Positions 16,771-25,895 are shown, counted from the first letter of the stretch. The stretch: DNA of 64,000 nucleotides from Rhodovastum sp963804495 (GCA_963804495.1 CAWDQN010000005.1:434001-498000); one strand, 5' to 3'. Notes: generated from the letters alone by a model not told the origin. Translations and numbers: made by a program.

Positions 16771-17905
16771 GCATGGGTTCCAAGGGCCTCCGGCCCTTGG
16801 TAGGTCCAGGGCGAAGCCCTGGCGGAGTCCGGGGCAATGCTCCGGCCATTTCAGCGACACGCGTTGCCATCAACCGCCACCCCTCCCGAGGATCACCGGC
16901 CCGTCCCGCCTCCGCCGGCGGAGATTCCAACAACCCGAGCAAAGCCGCCGCCAGGCTGCCTGGCGCCGGATCGCAAAGCCGCGCCAGCGGCTCGTGGCGC
17001 AGTTGCTCGCTGATACCGCCCACCCGCGTCGCCACCACCCAGCGGCGCGCCGCGATCGCCGCCGCCGCGACGCCGCTCTGGCTGGCCTCGGTGTGTGACA
17101 GCACCAGCGCGTCGGCCCAGGCCAGCAGGGGACCGACCTCCTGCTCCGGCACCCACCGGTTTTCCACCTGCACGCCGGGCAGGCGCCGCAGCGCCTCCAG
17201 CGCCTCGGAGGGCGGGCCGCTGCCGACCACCCGGACTTCCAGGTCGGGATGCGACCCGAGCTGGGCCAGTGCCGCGGCCAGCAGGTCCAGGCCTTTGTAA
17301 GGCAGCAGCCGGCCGAACGAGAGCAGACGGAGCTTGCCGCCATGCGCGCGGGGCGGCGGCGGCAGGGGCCCGAAGGCGAAGGGCGGCAGGGCTTCGACGA
17401 TCAGCGGCTTGCCCTCGGCCAGCCCTTGCGCCCGCAATCGTGACGCCACGTGTTCGGTCAGGGCGATCAGCCCGTCGGCGCGGCGCAGCAGAAGCCGCTG
17501 CAGCAGCATCTGCAGCGGGAAGCCGTCCCCGGGATGGGCGTCGGCGTCGTGCACGACGACCAGGAACGGCACGCCGGCGCGCCGCAGTGCTGCGGCCATG
17601 ACCAGGTCGAGCGGCGCCGGCATGGCGCAGACGGCCACGCCGGGCGCGAGGGCGCGGATACGGGTTGCCAGCTTCCCGACCTGGAACGGCGCGCCGGCCA
17701 GCCGCAGCAGGAAGCCGGCGAGGCCCGTATAGGTGGAAAACGGCAATTCGCAGCGCGGCGGCGCCGGCCCGCGCGCCAGTTCGGCCTGGGCGGAGAGCGA
17801 CAGCAGGCCGTCCTGGCCGGGCAGGCCACGCAGCGTGGCGGCAAGCTCCGCCGCGAAACGCGGTCCGGCGCCGCGGCGACCCCAGTGCCAGACCAGCATT
17901 TTCAT
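16763..17905 (-). CDS. family-4-type glycosyltransferase with repeat-encoded C-terminus
   Basis: This 380-aa GT-B fold enzyme has an acceptor-side N-terminal half and a donor-side half with LLSFGRLLPYKGLDLLAAAL, VRVVGSGPP and HTEASQSGVAAAAIAARRWVVATRVGG. The last is the GT4 nucleotide-sugar site, although the usual E-x7-E glutamates are not clear. It probably adds a sugar to a surface glycan. Its ATG overlaps the stop of the preceding glycosyltransferase gene by 4 bp (17902-17905), so they are coupled. The final residues (from about GALPRTPPGLRPG) are encoded by the palindromic repeat at 16774-16845 and are unlikely to be part of the ancestral fold. Confidence 0.8.
   Translation of the reverse strand: MKMLVWHWGRRGAGPRFAAELAATLRGLPGQDGLLSLSAQAELARGPAPPRCELPFSTYTGLAGFLLRLAGAPFQVGKLATRIRALAPGVAVCAMPAPLDLVMAAALRRAGVPFLVVVHDADAHPGDGFPLQMLLQRLLLRRADGLIALTEHVASRLRAQGLAEGKPLIVEALPPFAFGPLPPPPRAHGGKLRLLSFGRLLPYKGLDLLAAALAQLGSHPDLEVRVVGSGPPSEALEALRRLPGVQVENRWVPEQEVGPLLAWADALVLSHTEASQSGVAAAAIAARRWVVATRVGGISEQLRHEPLARLCDPAPGSLAAALLGLLESPPAEAGRAGDPREGWRLMATRVAEMAGALPRTPPGLRPGPTKGRRPLEPMLK
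16774..16845. repeat. palindromic intergenic repeat, solo copy (R1)
   Basis: Three hairpins sit in a row: CCAAGGGCC-TCC-GGCCCTTGG (16780-16800), CCAGGGC-GAA-GCCCTGG (16806-16822) and a weaker one to 16845. The same modules occur near 26.8, 39.2, 47.5 and 55.7 kb. Here the repeat is read as the last 26 codons or so of the minus-strand glycosyltransferase. Confidence 0.8.
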
Positions 17906-19167
17906 GCCCCCACGCTCATGTCAGAGGCACAGAGGCCGAGATCGCGCAGCGCCGCCGCGACCGGCACGGCCCCCAGCCGCGCCCGTGCCATCGCCTGCCC
18001 GCGCGCGCCCAGCGCCGTCCGCGCGGCGGGATCGTCGGCCAGGCGCCGCAAAGCCGCTGCCGCCTGGTCCACATCCGGCTCGGCCCAGACCGCGCCCGGT
18101 GCCTCGAACACGCCGCGCGGGTCGCGCGCCGGCACCAGGCGGTAGCCGACCAGGGCGGCGCTGTCGGCGTCCATGAAATCCATATTGCCTGACCAGCCGG
18201 TCGCCACCACGGGGCGGCCGAGCAGCATGGCCTCGGCCGGCACCAGGCCGAAACCTTCGCTGCGGTGCAGGGACAGCAGGATGTCGGCGCACGCGGTTAG
18301 GGCGTGGCTGTCGGCGCGCGGCAGGGTCCGGGTCTCCAGGCGGATGTTGGAACAGCCTGCCACGGCCGCGCTCAGGGCGGCGAACTCGGCGGGAAAATGG
18401 CCCGGATTGCCGATTTTCAACAGCAGAAGCCGGTCGGGGCGGTCGCCGAAGGCGGCGCGGAAGGCCTGCACCGCCCCGAGCGGGTTCTTCCGCACGTTGC
18501 TGGACGCCAGGCTGAACGAAACCAGCACCACCACCGCGTGCGGCGGCAGGCCGAAAGCGGCGCGGTCCAGCGCCGAGGGGCGCGGCGGCGCCACCGCCAC
18601 CGGGTTCGGCACCACGCGGACCGGTATGCCCGCGTCCTCGGGCAGCCAGGCGCGGAAAGCTTCGGCGGTGAAATGTGATGGTGCCCAGATCTCATGCACG
18701 AAGCCCAGCCCAACCCGCCAGGACTCCGGCACCACCGGCAATTCCCAGGCCCAGTTGCCGATCACCCGGCGGCCGTGCACCAGGCGGCGCGGCAGGCGCA
18801 GCAGCGCCCAGGGCAGCATCGGCGGATTGACATGCAGCAGCAGCGGTGCGCCCGCGGGCACAGGCCCGGGCGGCAGTCGTTTCCCGGCCTCGCCGGGAAG
18901 CGGCACGCCGGTATCCGCTTGCCAGGTCGCAACCCCGAGCCCGGCGATGGCCCGTTCCATCAGCCGCGCCGCCTCGCCAAGCCCGGAGGCGCGCGACAGC
19001 TCCCCGGCCACCACCATGCCGGCGCGCGGCGGCGGCGGCGGGCGGTCGGGGCGGGGTGCGAGCAGGGCGGTGCCGCGCGCCAGCAACGCCCGCCGCCGGG
19101 ATGCGGGCAGCAGGCGCCAGAGTCGGTGCAACGGGCGCAGGGACGACACGGGGCTCGGGTTCGGCAT
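17902..19167 (-). CDS. glycosyltransferase, GT4-like
   Basis: This 421-aa protein has a basic proline-rich N-terminus, then AGMVVAGELSRASGLGEAARLM. The acceptor half contains VIGNWAWELPVVPESW and HEIWAPSHFTAEAF. The donor half has FSLASSNVRKNPLGAVQAFRAAF, LLLKIGNPGH and DILLSLHRSEGFGLVPAEAMLLGRPVVATGWSGNMDF, which includes the E-x7-E signature of GT4 enzymes. The W-E-L-P and NPxG features resemble mannosyl/rhamnosyl-transferases of polysaccharide loci. The start at 19167 is chosen because upstream sequence in the same frame reads as arginine-rich non-protein. It is divergent from the AstE-like gene by 159 bp. Confidence 0.82.
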   Translation of the reverse strand: MPNPSPVSSLRPLHRLWRLLPASRRRALLARGTALLAPRPDRPPPPPRAGMVVAGELSRASGLGEAARLMERAIAGLGVATWQADTGVPLPGEAGKRLPPGPVPAGAPLLLHVNPPMLPWALLRLPRRLVHGRRVIGNWAWELPVVPESWRVGLGFVHEIWAPSHFTAEAFRAWLPEDAGIPVRVVPNPVAVAPPRPSALDRAAFGLPPHAVVVLVSFSLASSNVRKNPLGAVQAFRAAFGDRPDRLLLLKIGNPGHFPAEFAALSAAVAGCSNIRLETRTLPRADSHALTACADILLSLHRSEGFGLVPAEAMLLGRPVVATGWSGNMDFMDADSAALVGYRLVPARDPRGVFEAPGAVWAEPDVDQAAAALRRLADDPAARTALGARGQAMARARLGAVPVAAALRDLGLCASDMSVGA

Positions 19168-19326
19168 GCGGCGCGACCGTGCCGGCAGCAACGGCCCGGG
19201 GCAAGGGGGACTCGTGCGGCGCCGTGCCGCTCCGGTTGGCCGGTTGTTGCGGCGGGTATAGACTGCACGCATGGATGACCAGAACGGCCACCCGCCCGCC
19301 GGTCGGCGCACCGGACGGGGCACTTC

Positions 19327-20304
19327 ATGAGCGGCCACACGGATGCGCCCCCTGCGCAGCCGCTGTTCGATGTGCAACTCCGCGCCCCGGACCTCGCCCG
19401 CTGGCAGGCCGGCAACACCGGCATTCCCGGGTTCATGAGCTTCGCCGCGCCGGCCCCGGGTCCGCACGTGCTGCTGCTGGCGCTGACCCATGGCAACGAG
19501 ATCGCCGGCGCGATCGCGCTCGATCGGCTGCTCGCGGCCGGGGTCCGCCCGCAACGCGGGCGCCTGACCTTCGGCTTCGTCAACCTGGCCGCCTTCGCCC
19601 GGTTCGATCCCGCCCAGCCGACCACGAGCCGGTTCGTCGACGAGGATTTGAACCGGGTATGGGACAGCGCCGACCTGGACGGGCCGCGGCGCTCGCTCGA
19701 ACTGGAGCGGGCGCGGGAGATCCGGCCGGTGGTGGAAAGCGCCGACCTGTTGCTCGACCTGCATTCCATGCTGTGGCCGTCGGACCCGCTGATTCTCAGC
19801 GGTCCAACCGTGAAGGGGCGGGCGCTGGCGAGTGCCATCGGGGTGCCGGAACTGGTGGTGGCCGACATGGGCCATGCGGCCGGGCGGCGCATCATCGATC
19901 ATTCACGCTTCACCGATCCGGCCACGCCGCCCACCGCGATCCTTGCGGAAGCCGGCCAGCACTGGGCGCGAGAGACGGTGGACATCATGCTGGGCTGCAC
20001 CGCCGGGCTGCTCCGCCATGCCGGCACCGTGCCCGGCCACCCGGCCTTGCCGCCGCCACCACCGTCTCCCCAGACGGTGCGCATCGCGGAAGTGACGATG
20101 ACGGTGACCGCCAACACCGCCGGCTTCGCCTTCGTGCAGCCTTGGCGCGGCGGCGAGGTGGTGGCGCGGCGCAACTCGCTGATCGCCGTGGACGGTTCCA
20201 TCGAGATCCGCACGCCGCATGACGACTGCCTGCTGGTGATGCCGAGCCTGCGCTCCGGGCGGGGCCATACCGCCGTGCGGCTGGCGCGGTTTCTGCGGGA
20301 CTGA
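19327..20304 (+). CDS. succinylglutamate desuccinylase/aspartoacylase-family zinc hydrolase
   Basis: This 325-aa protein has the AstE/AspA (M14-like) fold. Zinc ligands are visible in LTHGNEIAGAIALDRLL (His and Glu) and in LLLDLHSML (His). RFVDEDLNRVW is the family substrate-binding motif. The C-terminal third (NTAGFAFVQPWRGGEVVARRNSLI) forms the beta barrel typical of deacylases that cleave N-acyl amino acids. The true substrate is not deducible, because the arginine-succinyltransferase genes astA/B/C/D are not nearby. A palindromic repeat follows directly. Confidence 0.82.
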   Translation: MSGHTDAPPAQPLFDVQLRAPDLARWQAGNTGIPGFMSFAAPAPGPHVLLLALTHGNEIAGAIALDRLLAAGVRPQRGRLTFGFVNLAAFARFDPAQPTTSRFVDEDLNRVWDSADLDGPRRSLELERAREIRPVVESADLLLDLHSMLWPSDPLILSGPTVKGRALASAIGVPELVVADMGHAAGRRIIDHSRFTDPATPPTAILAEAGQHWARETVDIMLGCTAGLLRHAGTVPGHPALPPPPPSPQTVRIAEVTMTVTANTAGFAFVQPWRGGEVVARRNSLIAVDGSIEIRTPHDDCLLVMPSLRSGRGHTAVRLARFLRD

Positions 20305-20309
20305 GGGGC

Positions 20310-20400
20310 GGAAACAAGAAAGGCCAGGGCGCTGCCCTGGACCTGCCCCAGCGCGCAGCGCGATTTCGCGCGACGGGTCAGTGGACCCCTTGAGTCCCTG
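20310..20400. repeat. palindromic intergenic repeat, half copy (R2)
   Basis: Contains the CCAGGGC-GCT-GCCCTGG hairpin at 20324-20340 preceded by GAAAGG. A second segment, CCAGCGCGCAGCGCGATTTC-like (20348-20367), reappears at 61864-61883. It fills the gap between two convergent genes and could also act as a terminator. Confidence 0.7.
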
Positions 20401-20409
20401 GTGAAGAAC

Positions 20410-21510
20410 TTATTGGCGGGACCGCTGCGCCGGCAACGCCACCTCGTGCAGGCGCAACACGAACAGGCCAAGCATGGCAGCGGGCTGCGCACCCGGCTGG
20501 TTGCGCGTCGCCAGCATCTGCACCGCGGCCACCAGACAAATCAGGATCGCCTGGACGAACAGAATGGCGAGCGCGCCGATCACCGTCGATGCCCAACCGG
20601 GCGTCGCCAGCGTGGTGAACAGCCGGATTGCCAGCACCACCAGGCCGCCGATCAGCACCATGACGCCGAGCGCCGAGGCGAACAGCAGCAGACGGGCAAA
20701 GACACGGTCGGAGAAGACCGCCAGTGCGCTCAGCCCATGCGCGATCAGCGCCGGCGTGTTCATCGTCGACTGCCCGGCATAGCGCGTCGCCCGCCGGGTC
20801 GGCACGCGGATCAGCGGCACCCGCGACCCCAGCAGAGTCGCGGCCAGATGGTTCCAGGTATTGGCCATCCGGGCCAGCCGCTGCACCACCGCCGGACCGA
20901 AGGCGGAGAAGTTGCCGAAGTCGATCGGCTCGCCGACCAGCATGCGAAACAGCAACTGATAGGCGGCGTAGCCGAGGCGGAACCGCACGCCTTCCGAGCG
21001 CTGGGAGCGTCCTGCCACCACGATGGCGCCTTGCCGCCCGCGCAGCGCGCCGAGCAGTCGCGGGATGTCGGCGGGGTCGTCCTCGCCGTCGCTGTCCATC
21101 ACCACCACATCGTTGCCGGCAAACGCCTTTGCGACCCAGGCCAGCCCGAGGGCAATGGCACGCTGGTGACCGACGTTGCAAGCTAGTTGTAAAACCGTAA
21201 CGTCGTGGATGCATCCGTGGCCCAGGTTGGCGCAGAGCGCGACCGGCATCGGCAGCGTCGATCCGTCATCGACGATCAGGATGCGAAACCCGCCGGCGAA
21301 CCCGAGGGGCAGGGCATCGATGCGCTGCAGCACGCTGGCGCAGCTTTCCCAGTCGTTCAGCACCGGCATGATGACGGTGACGCCGATCGACGCCTCCGCC
21401 GCCTGCCGCGGTGCGGCCGCCAGGGTGCCTGAGGCGGCTTGGTCGGGCTGGCATCGAAGGTTCTCGCCCGGTGACGGCCCGACGCCGGCAACGCGGTGTT
21501 CATCGGTCAT
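20410..21510 (-). CDS. family-2 glycosyltransferase with C-terminal membrane anchor
   Basis: This 366-aa protein has a GT-A domain opening with VTVIMPVLNDWESCASVLQ, then ILIVDDGST, ACNVGHQRAIALGLAW and the metal-binding VVMDSDGEDDPADI. NFSAFGPAVVQRL follows. Two C-terminal hydrophobic hairpins (about 270-345) resemble the anchor of the DPM1/GtrB polyprenyl-phosphate glycosyltransferases. It likely charges a lipid carrier with a sugar for a membrane transferase. The gene for a polytopic membrane protein lies just upstream on the same strand, a plausible acceptor-side partner. The first 40 residues are poorly conserved, so the start may be later. Confidence 0.85.
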   Translation of the reverse strand: MTDEHRVAGVGPSPGENLRCQPDQAASGTLAAAPRQAAEASIGVTVIMPVLNDWESCASVLQRIDALPLGFAGGFRILIVDDGSTLPMPVALCANLGHGCIHDVTVLQLACNVGHQRAIALGLAWVAKAFAGNDVVVMDSDGEDDPADIPRLLGALRGRQGAIVVAGRSQRSEGVRFRLGYAAYQLLFRMLVGEPIDFGNFSAFGPAVVQRLARMANTWNHLAATLLGSRVPLIRVPTRRATRYAGQSTMNTPALIAHGLSALAVFSDRVFARLLLFASALGVMVLIGGLVVLAIRLFTTLATPGWASTVIGALAILFVQAILICLVAAVQMLATRNQPGAQPAAMLGLFVLRLHEVALPAQRSRQ

Positions 21511-21647
21511 CCGGGCAACTGCCTCTCAGCAACGACGGGATTTCGCTGCAAGACAAAGACTGGCGATGGCGCGGACACGTGCACACCGTTTGCATGATAA
21601 CGGCTTCATTGTTCTGGCGCATCGCAACCGTGTCCACGCGCGGCTGC

Positions 21648-23388
21648 TCAGGTCGCCGGCTTCGGCCCCAGGCACCAGATGCCCAGGCTGAAGGGCTGGC
21701 AGGACAGGGAGGGCGGCGTCCAGCCGACGGCAACACCGGTCGGCCCGCCGGCGAGGAACACGTAAAGTGTGTCGCTCCGCCAGGGGCCGGTTCGGGCGCT
21801 GGTCGCCTCGGCCGCGCAGTCGACCCGCAGCCGTGGATTGTAGACGCTGTTGATCGGCCGTTCCGCTGCCATGGCGAAGGATTGCAGTTCCATGTTGGCG
21901 ATAGCGAATGCCAACGATCCGCTGCACAAGGCCGGCGGGTCGACAAGCACGCCGGCGGCGCGCTGCATGCGCGTCTGCCAGCTGGCCTGGTCGAGCAGGT
22001 GCGGCACGGCGCGGCGGGTCAGCAGGGCCAGGCGGTCGCGCAACGGTTCGGTGTCGGCCAGTTGCAGCAGGCAGCAGCCCAGGACGAAGCCCGTCTTGGC
22101 TACGGCCGGCAGACGCCGGAGCACCAGGACCAGGCTGAGCAGCATCGTTGCATACAAGGCCGGCCAGAACATGCGGCCGGATGAGCGAAACATGCCGGCG
22201 GCGGCGTCGAGGCGTTCGCTGACATCGAGATCGAGCAGCTTGATCTCGCCCAGAAACACGCGATGGGATACGGCGAACGCGGCAAGACAGGCCAGTACCA
22301 GGCAGAGATGCCGATGCGCGATGATATGTCCGCGCAGCCGGCCGAGATTTCAGCAGCACGGCGGCGCCGATGAGCAGAAGTGCACCGAATCCGAAATAAT
22401 TGAAGCCTTCGTATTGGCCGGTGGTGGCGTCGACGATGGGCTGCAGGCCGGGGAACAACCCGCTGCGCTGCGGCCAGAAAGGGCTCGCCAGGTTCATCGA
22501 AAAATAGCCGAAGCCGGAGCCGGTGGTGAGGCCGCTGCCCGTGCCCTTGCCGAAATGTCCGGCGACCAAAATCACCAGCACGAGGACGCCGAGGATGCAC
22601 ACCCGTTCGCCCAGGAAGGCGCGGCCGCGCCCGGGGGTCAGCGCCTCGCGATGCAGCACGCTGGCGAAATAGATGCATCCTGCCATGACGAACAGATAGA
22701 GATTGATCAGGATAGCCAGACCCAGCCAGCCGCCCCAGCGGGCCGTCAGCTTCCACGACAGGGCGGCGCGCCGGTCGACGAAATACAGCAGCAAGGCGCC
22801 GATAACGACGAAATGGCCCATTAAGGCCAGATGGCCGAACCGGTGCAGCAGCGCCGGCGCCGACAGGGCCAGCACGCTGGCCGCCGCCGCCGCAAGCAGC
22901 GAGCGCTGGCCCAGCGCGATGACGAGCAGCACCGCCAACATCGCCGACAGAACGAAGCACGCGACCACCCAAAGCCCGTAAGGGCTGAGCGGATGCCCCG
23001 CCAGCCCGCTTGCGAACTTGCCCAGCAGTGCCGCGATCGGGATGGCGTCGAGGAAGATGATGTTGGTGCCCGATGGTGCCCCGAGATTGGGCACATAGAA
23101 GACCGGCAGTTGCCAGGGTGTGTTGAGGAACCCGACATAGCCGACCTGGGCTTGCAGGATGTCGGCGCTGTCGCCCTGGTCGCCGGAGTCCATCAGCCAG
23201 GGGCCGCGCGGATTGTGCCAGAACGAGCCCTGCCCGAGCATAAATTCAGGTGGAAAGGTCGTGGCGAGGTAGGCAATGGAAATCAGCACGGAGCATGCGA
23301 GCAGAACCAGTGTCGGCCGTTGCTGCTCCAGGATATCGGTCAACCGGGCGGCAAATGCAGGACGGAGGCGCGCGAGGAGGCCGGACAT
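21648..23388 (-). pseudogene. large polytopic membrane protein (DUF6311-like), one frameshift
   Basis: From the ATG at 23388 the minus strand encodes about ten hydrophobic segments, with periplasmic-loop residues FWHNPRGPWLMDSGDQGDSADI and PSGTNIIFLDAIPIAAL. This resembles DUF6311 / GT-C-type membrane proteins. Near 22330-22345 the frame breaks. One base shift restores HIIAHRHLCLVLACLAAFAV and then GEIKLLDLDVSERLDAAAGMFRSSGRMFWP to the stop at 21648, about 575 aa overall. Both parts are clearly protein-like, so it is a single gene with an indel. A glycan-related transfer role is inferred only from its neighbour GT2. A start at 23511 would add residues from a palindromic repeat. Confidence 0.7.
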
Positions 23389-23471
23389 GAGACGGCGCTG
23401 AGCCTTTTTTGACAGCGGCAGGGTGGCATGGAGCGTGAGCAGTTGGCTGGCGTCAAGGCGGTCGGATGCTA

Positions 23472-23508
23472 GGAAGCAAAGCCAGGGAAGAGCCCTGGCC
23501 TTGCTTCC
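23472..23508. repeat. palindromic repeat, single long hairpin (R3)
   Basis: GGAAGCAA pairs with TTGCTTCC, and the inner CCAGGG pairs with CCCTGG. It sits between two divergent genes, so it is not a simple terminator. It shares the CCAGGG...CCCTGG core with the other copies. Confidence 0.7.
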
Positions 23509-23547
23509 CACCTTCCTTCCCCGTCGATACCGCCTGGAGATCGTCGC

Positions 23548-24219
23548 ATGAATCCGTTCCCGCTCGGCCCCGAGGTCGACCCGATGCCCCGTCCGCTGCC
23601 GGTGCGCAGCCGCATCTCCGGGCGCACCGTGTCACTGGAGCCGCTGCACCCGCGCCACGCCGCGGATTTGTGGCTGGCGGCGCAGGCGGCCGACGACACC
23701 TGGACCTACCTGGGCTATGGCCCGTTCGCCTCGCAGGAGGCGCTGACCCGTTTTGTTGGCGATTTCTGCAGCACGCACGACCCTATGGTCTGGGCGGCGC
23801 GGCCGGTCGCCACCGGCATGGTGTCGGGCTGGCTGGCGCTGATGGACATCCAGCCGAAGAATGCCGCCATCGAGCTCGGCAATATCTGGTTCGCGCCGGT
23901 CATGCAGCGCACCCGCGCGGCCACCGAGGCGATGTTTCTGCTGCTGCGCCTGGCCGCCGACGATCTCGGGTATCGCCGCCTGGTGTGGAAATGCAATGCG
24001 CTGAACGAGAAGTCACGCCGGGCGGCGGAGCGGCTGGGGTTCGTATACGAGGGGCGCCACCGGGCGCATCTGGTGGTCAAGGGGCGGCTGCGCGAGACCG
24101 ACTGGTACAGCATCGTCGGCGACGAGTGGCCACCCTGCCGGGATGCCGTGCTCGGGTGGCTTGATCCGGCGAATTTTGGGGCGGATGGAACCGCGCTGCG
24201 GCCGCTGCGGGTGGGATGA
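23548..24219 (+). CDS. GNAT-family N-acetyltransferase (RimJ/RimL type)
   Basis: This 223-aa protein looks like the subgroup that acetylates ribosomal-protein N-termini or small amines. It has RTVSLEPLHPRHAADLW at the N-terminal beta strand, then AIELGNIWFAPVMQRTRAATEAMFLLLR. That stretch corresponds to motif A for acetyl-CoA binding, with the QRT/GxG-like loop. Next are RLVWKCNALNEKSRRAAERLGFVYEGRHRAHLV, the family motif B with N-x-x-S-x-x-A-x-x-x-G-F, and RDTDWYSI-like RETDWYSIVGDEW. The substrate is unknown. It stands alone, with a convergent lipocalin gene 24 bp downstream. Confidence 0.88.
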   Translation: MNPFPLGPEVDPMPRPLPVRSRISGRTVSLEPLHPRHAADLWLAAQAADDTWTYLGYGPFASQEALTRFVGDFCSTHDPMVWAARPVATGMVSGWLALMDIQPKNAAIELGNIWFAPVMQRTRAATEAMFLLLRLAADDLGYRRLVWKCNALNEKSRRAAERLGFVYEGRHRAHLVVKGRLRETDWYSIVGDEWPPCRDAVLGWLDPANFGADGTALRPLRVG

Positions 24220-24243
24220 CGCGCGGCCGGGTGTGACACGCGT

Positions 24244-24777
24244 TCAGGCGACGGCGGATTGTGGCGTCGGCTTGACGCGGGCCGCGTCGTAGCCCTGCGC
24301 CGCGGCGATCGCCATCGCCCGGTCGTAGCCGGCCGGGTCGAGCGATGGCGTGCGCGACATCAGCCACAGCCGCCGGCGGCTCGGGGTGCCCACCAGCGAC
24401 CAGCGATAGTCCGGGTCGAGCCCGACGATCCAATGGTCTCCGCGGATGACGGTGAAGAAGGTCAACAGCAGCTTGGACCCGCCGGGATTCACGGGCCTTG
24501 CCGTTCCTTTCACCTCGGAGCGCCGCATGCCCGCCTTGGCGTTGTACGACACGGTTTGCACGCCGATCAGGCCGTCCGGCCGCTTCGTATAGGTGGCGGT
24601 CACATCCACGCAGTGTCGGCCGAACCCGTCCGCTTCCAGATTGGGCAGCCTGGCCACTTCGAACCAGGTGCCGAGGTAGCGATCCAGGTCGATTTTCGCC
24701 ACCGTCGCGGGCCGGCGATCAACGGCAGAGCCTCGCAGTAAAGCGTTGCGCACGGCGATAAACATCGTTGCCCTCAT
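24244..24777 (-). CDS. bacterial lipocalin (Blc family)
   Basis: This 177-aa beta-barrel protein shows the lipocalin signature near the N-terminus (YLGTWFEVARLPN). YTKRPDGLIGVQTVSYNAK, GGSKLLLTFFTVIRGDHWIVGLDPDYRWSLVGTP and LWLMSRTP complete the Blc pattern. Outer-membrane Blc proteins bind lysophospholipids and fatty acids and are induced by envelope stress. No clear signal peptide or lipobox cysteine is visible ahead of the domain, unlike E. coli Blc, so this copy may be cytoplasmic or its start may be misjudged. It lies 38 bp downstream of the peroxidase gene on the same strand and is probably co-transcribed. Confidence 0.88.
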   Translation of the reverse strand: MRATMFIAVRNALLRGSAVDRRPATVAKIDLDRYLGTWFEVARLPNLEADGFGRHCVDVTATYTKRPDGLIGVQTVSYNAKAGMRRSEVKGTARPVNPGGSKLLLTFFTVIRGDHWIVGLDPDYRWSLVGTPSRRRLWLMSRTPSLDPAGYDRAMAIAAAQGYDAARVKPTPQSAVA

Positions 24778-24815
24778 GTGACGTGGTGCCGGCAGGTCAG
24801 CCATCTGCGCCCCGG

Positions 24816-25313
24816 TCAGGCCGGCGTTGCAGGGACCGCCAGGGCGGCGGCGATCGCGGGTGCGAGGGAGTCGGGCGTGGTGGTCGGCGGAAACCGGTCC
24901 AGCACCTTGCCGTCCCGCCCGACAAGGAATTTGGTGAAGTTCCATTTGATGGCACTGCCCAGGATGCCGCCGCCTTTCTGGGCTTTCAGATACACGAACA
25001 GGGGGTGTGCACGCGGGCCGTTCACCTCGATCTTGGCGAACAATGGAAAACTGGTGCGGTAGGTGGTCTCGCAGAAGCTGCGGATCTGCTCGTCGCTGCC
25101 GGGTTCCTGGTGGCCGAACTGGTCGCACGGAAAGGCGAGCACGGAGAACCCCTGTCCAGTGAAGCGGTCCTGAAGCGCCTGCAAGCCTTTGTATTGCGGC
25201 GTGAAGCCGCAGTGCGAGGCGGTGTTGACGATCAGCAGGACCTGACCCCGATAGTCGCCGAGGGATTGGGCGTCGCCTGTATTGCGTTGCGCGATGATAT
25301 CAAAAATGCCCAT
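24816..25313 (-). CDS. glutathione peroxidase family (cysteine type)
   Basis: This 165-aa thioredoxin-fold peroxidase has the catalytic motif NTASHCGFTPQY carrying cysteine in place of selenocysteine. The partner glutamine is in FPCDQFGHQEPG and the tryptophan in IKWNFTKFLV. Such enzymes reduce hydroperoxides, often with thioredoxin rather than glutathione. The ATG at 25313 (MGIFDIIAQ) gives the usual length; a longer reading from 25418 adds an unrelated leader. Its pairing with a lipocalin suggests a lipid-peroxide or envelope-stress role, which is inference. The DNA upstream holds a TGTGTAAA direct repeat. Confidence 0.93.
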   Translation of the reverse strand: MGIFDIIAQRNTGDAQSLGDYRGQVLLIVNTASHCGFTPQYKGLQALQDRFTGQGFSVLAFPCDQFGHQEPGSDEQIRSFCETTYRTSFPLFAKIEVNGPRAHPLFVYLKAQKGGGILGSAIKWNFTKFLVGRDGKVLDRFPPTTTPDSLAPAIAAALAVPATPA

Positions 25314-25675
25314 TGCCTGCCTGTCCGGTAACTGTTTGCCATGTAGGGCGGCGGGCAAATATGCCAAGGGACCGCGTTGCCTTCCCTGAAGCACGGCTGG
25401 CGGCGACGGCAATCGCATCTGAAAACCATGCTGGTGAAGGGCCGCGCCTGTTGCAGAGGGTCCGGTTTTTCGGCAGGGAAGAGCGGCCCTGTTGTGTAAA
25501 TTTATGCCGACATACGGTGTGTAAACTCAGCTTGTCGTGAAGATTTTTGTCTCTGCACACGGGGACGTGATCTTGCAGAACATAAAACCCCACCCATCCT
25601 CTCGTTATCGCGAGACGGCCATGAAGCCGGCGCGGTGCACGTCAAACAGACGGTAACGTCAAACGGAGGGGTAAC
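25314..25675. other. divergent intergenic region between peroxidase and small membrane gene
   Basis: Within 362 bp no larger gene is seen. TGTGTAAA occurs twice in the same orientation (25493-25500 and 25518-25525), 25 bp apart, suggesting a regulator site. A purine-rich GGAGGGG leads to the small gene. Confidence 0.4.
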
Positions 25676-25780
25676 ATGACACAGGTGTTTTCTTCGCTCA
25701 CTCTGCGGGAATGGACTCCGATTCTGCTGGCCATCGGGGTCACGCTGCTGCCGTTGGTGCCATATGTGGTTGGCCGCTGA
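25676..25780 (+). CDS. 34-residue single-helix membrane protein
   Basis: The protein reads MTQVFSSLTLREWTPILLAI, then GVTLLPLVPYVVGR. A polar N-terminal third is followed by one hydrophobic helix of about 18 residues and a short basic end. GGAGGGG at 25665-25671 precedes the ATG by four bases, about the best ribosome-binding site in the window. I do not recognise the family. Size and shape resemble small subunits or regulators of membrane complexes such as cytochrome oxidase or transporter accessory peptides. A second mini-gene with similar design follows 165 bp downstream. Confidence 0.5.
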   Translation: MTQVFSSLTLREWTPILLAIGVTLLPLVPYVVGR

Positions 25781-25863
25781 TAACCAGTCATCCGTTCAAC
25801 TCACAGCCTGAACAAGCCATCTGGTCTATTCATCGCCAGGATGTGGGTATGTCCAGCAGGTTG

Positions 25864-25895
25864 GTAACCGCGATTGGGCATCTGATCGCGGTTAC
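25864..25895. terminator. 11-bp-stem hairpin between two mini-genes
   Basis: GTAACCGCGAT (25864-25874) pairs perfectly with ATCGCGGTTAC (25885-25895) across a 10-base loop. There is no U-run, so it could be a Rho-type stem, a translational attenuator for the 44-residue gene downstream, or an operator. Confidence 0.4.

Noticed and set aside
16774..16845. Simple Rho-independent terminator
   Set aside because: It has three consecutive hairpins, no U-run, and is homologous to repeats found between divergent genes, so it is better explained as a member of the repeat family.
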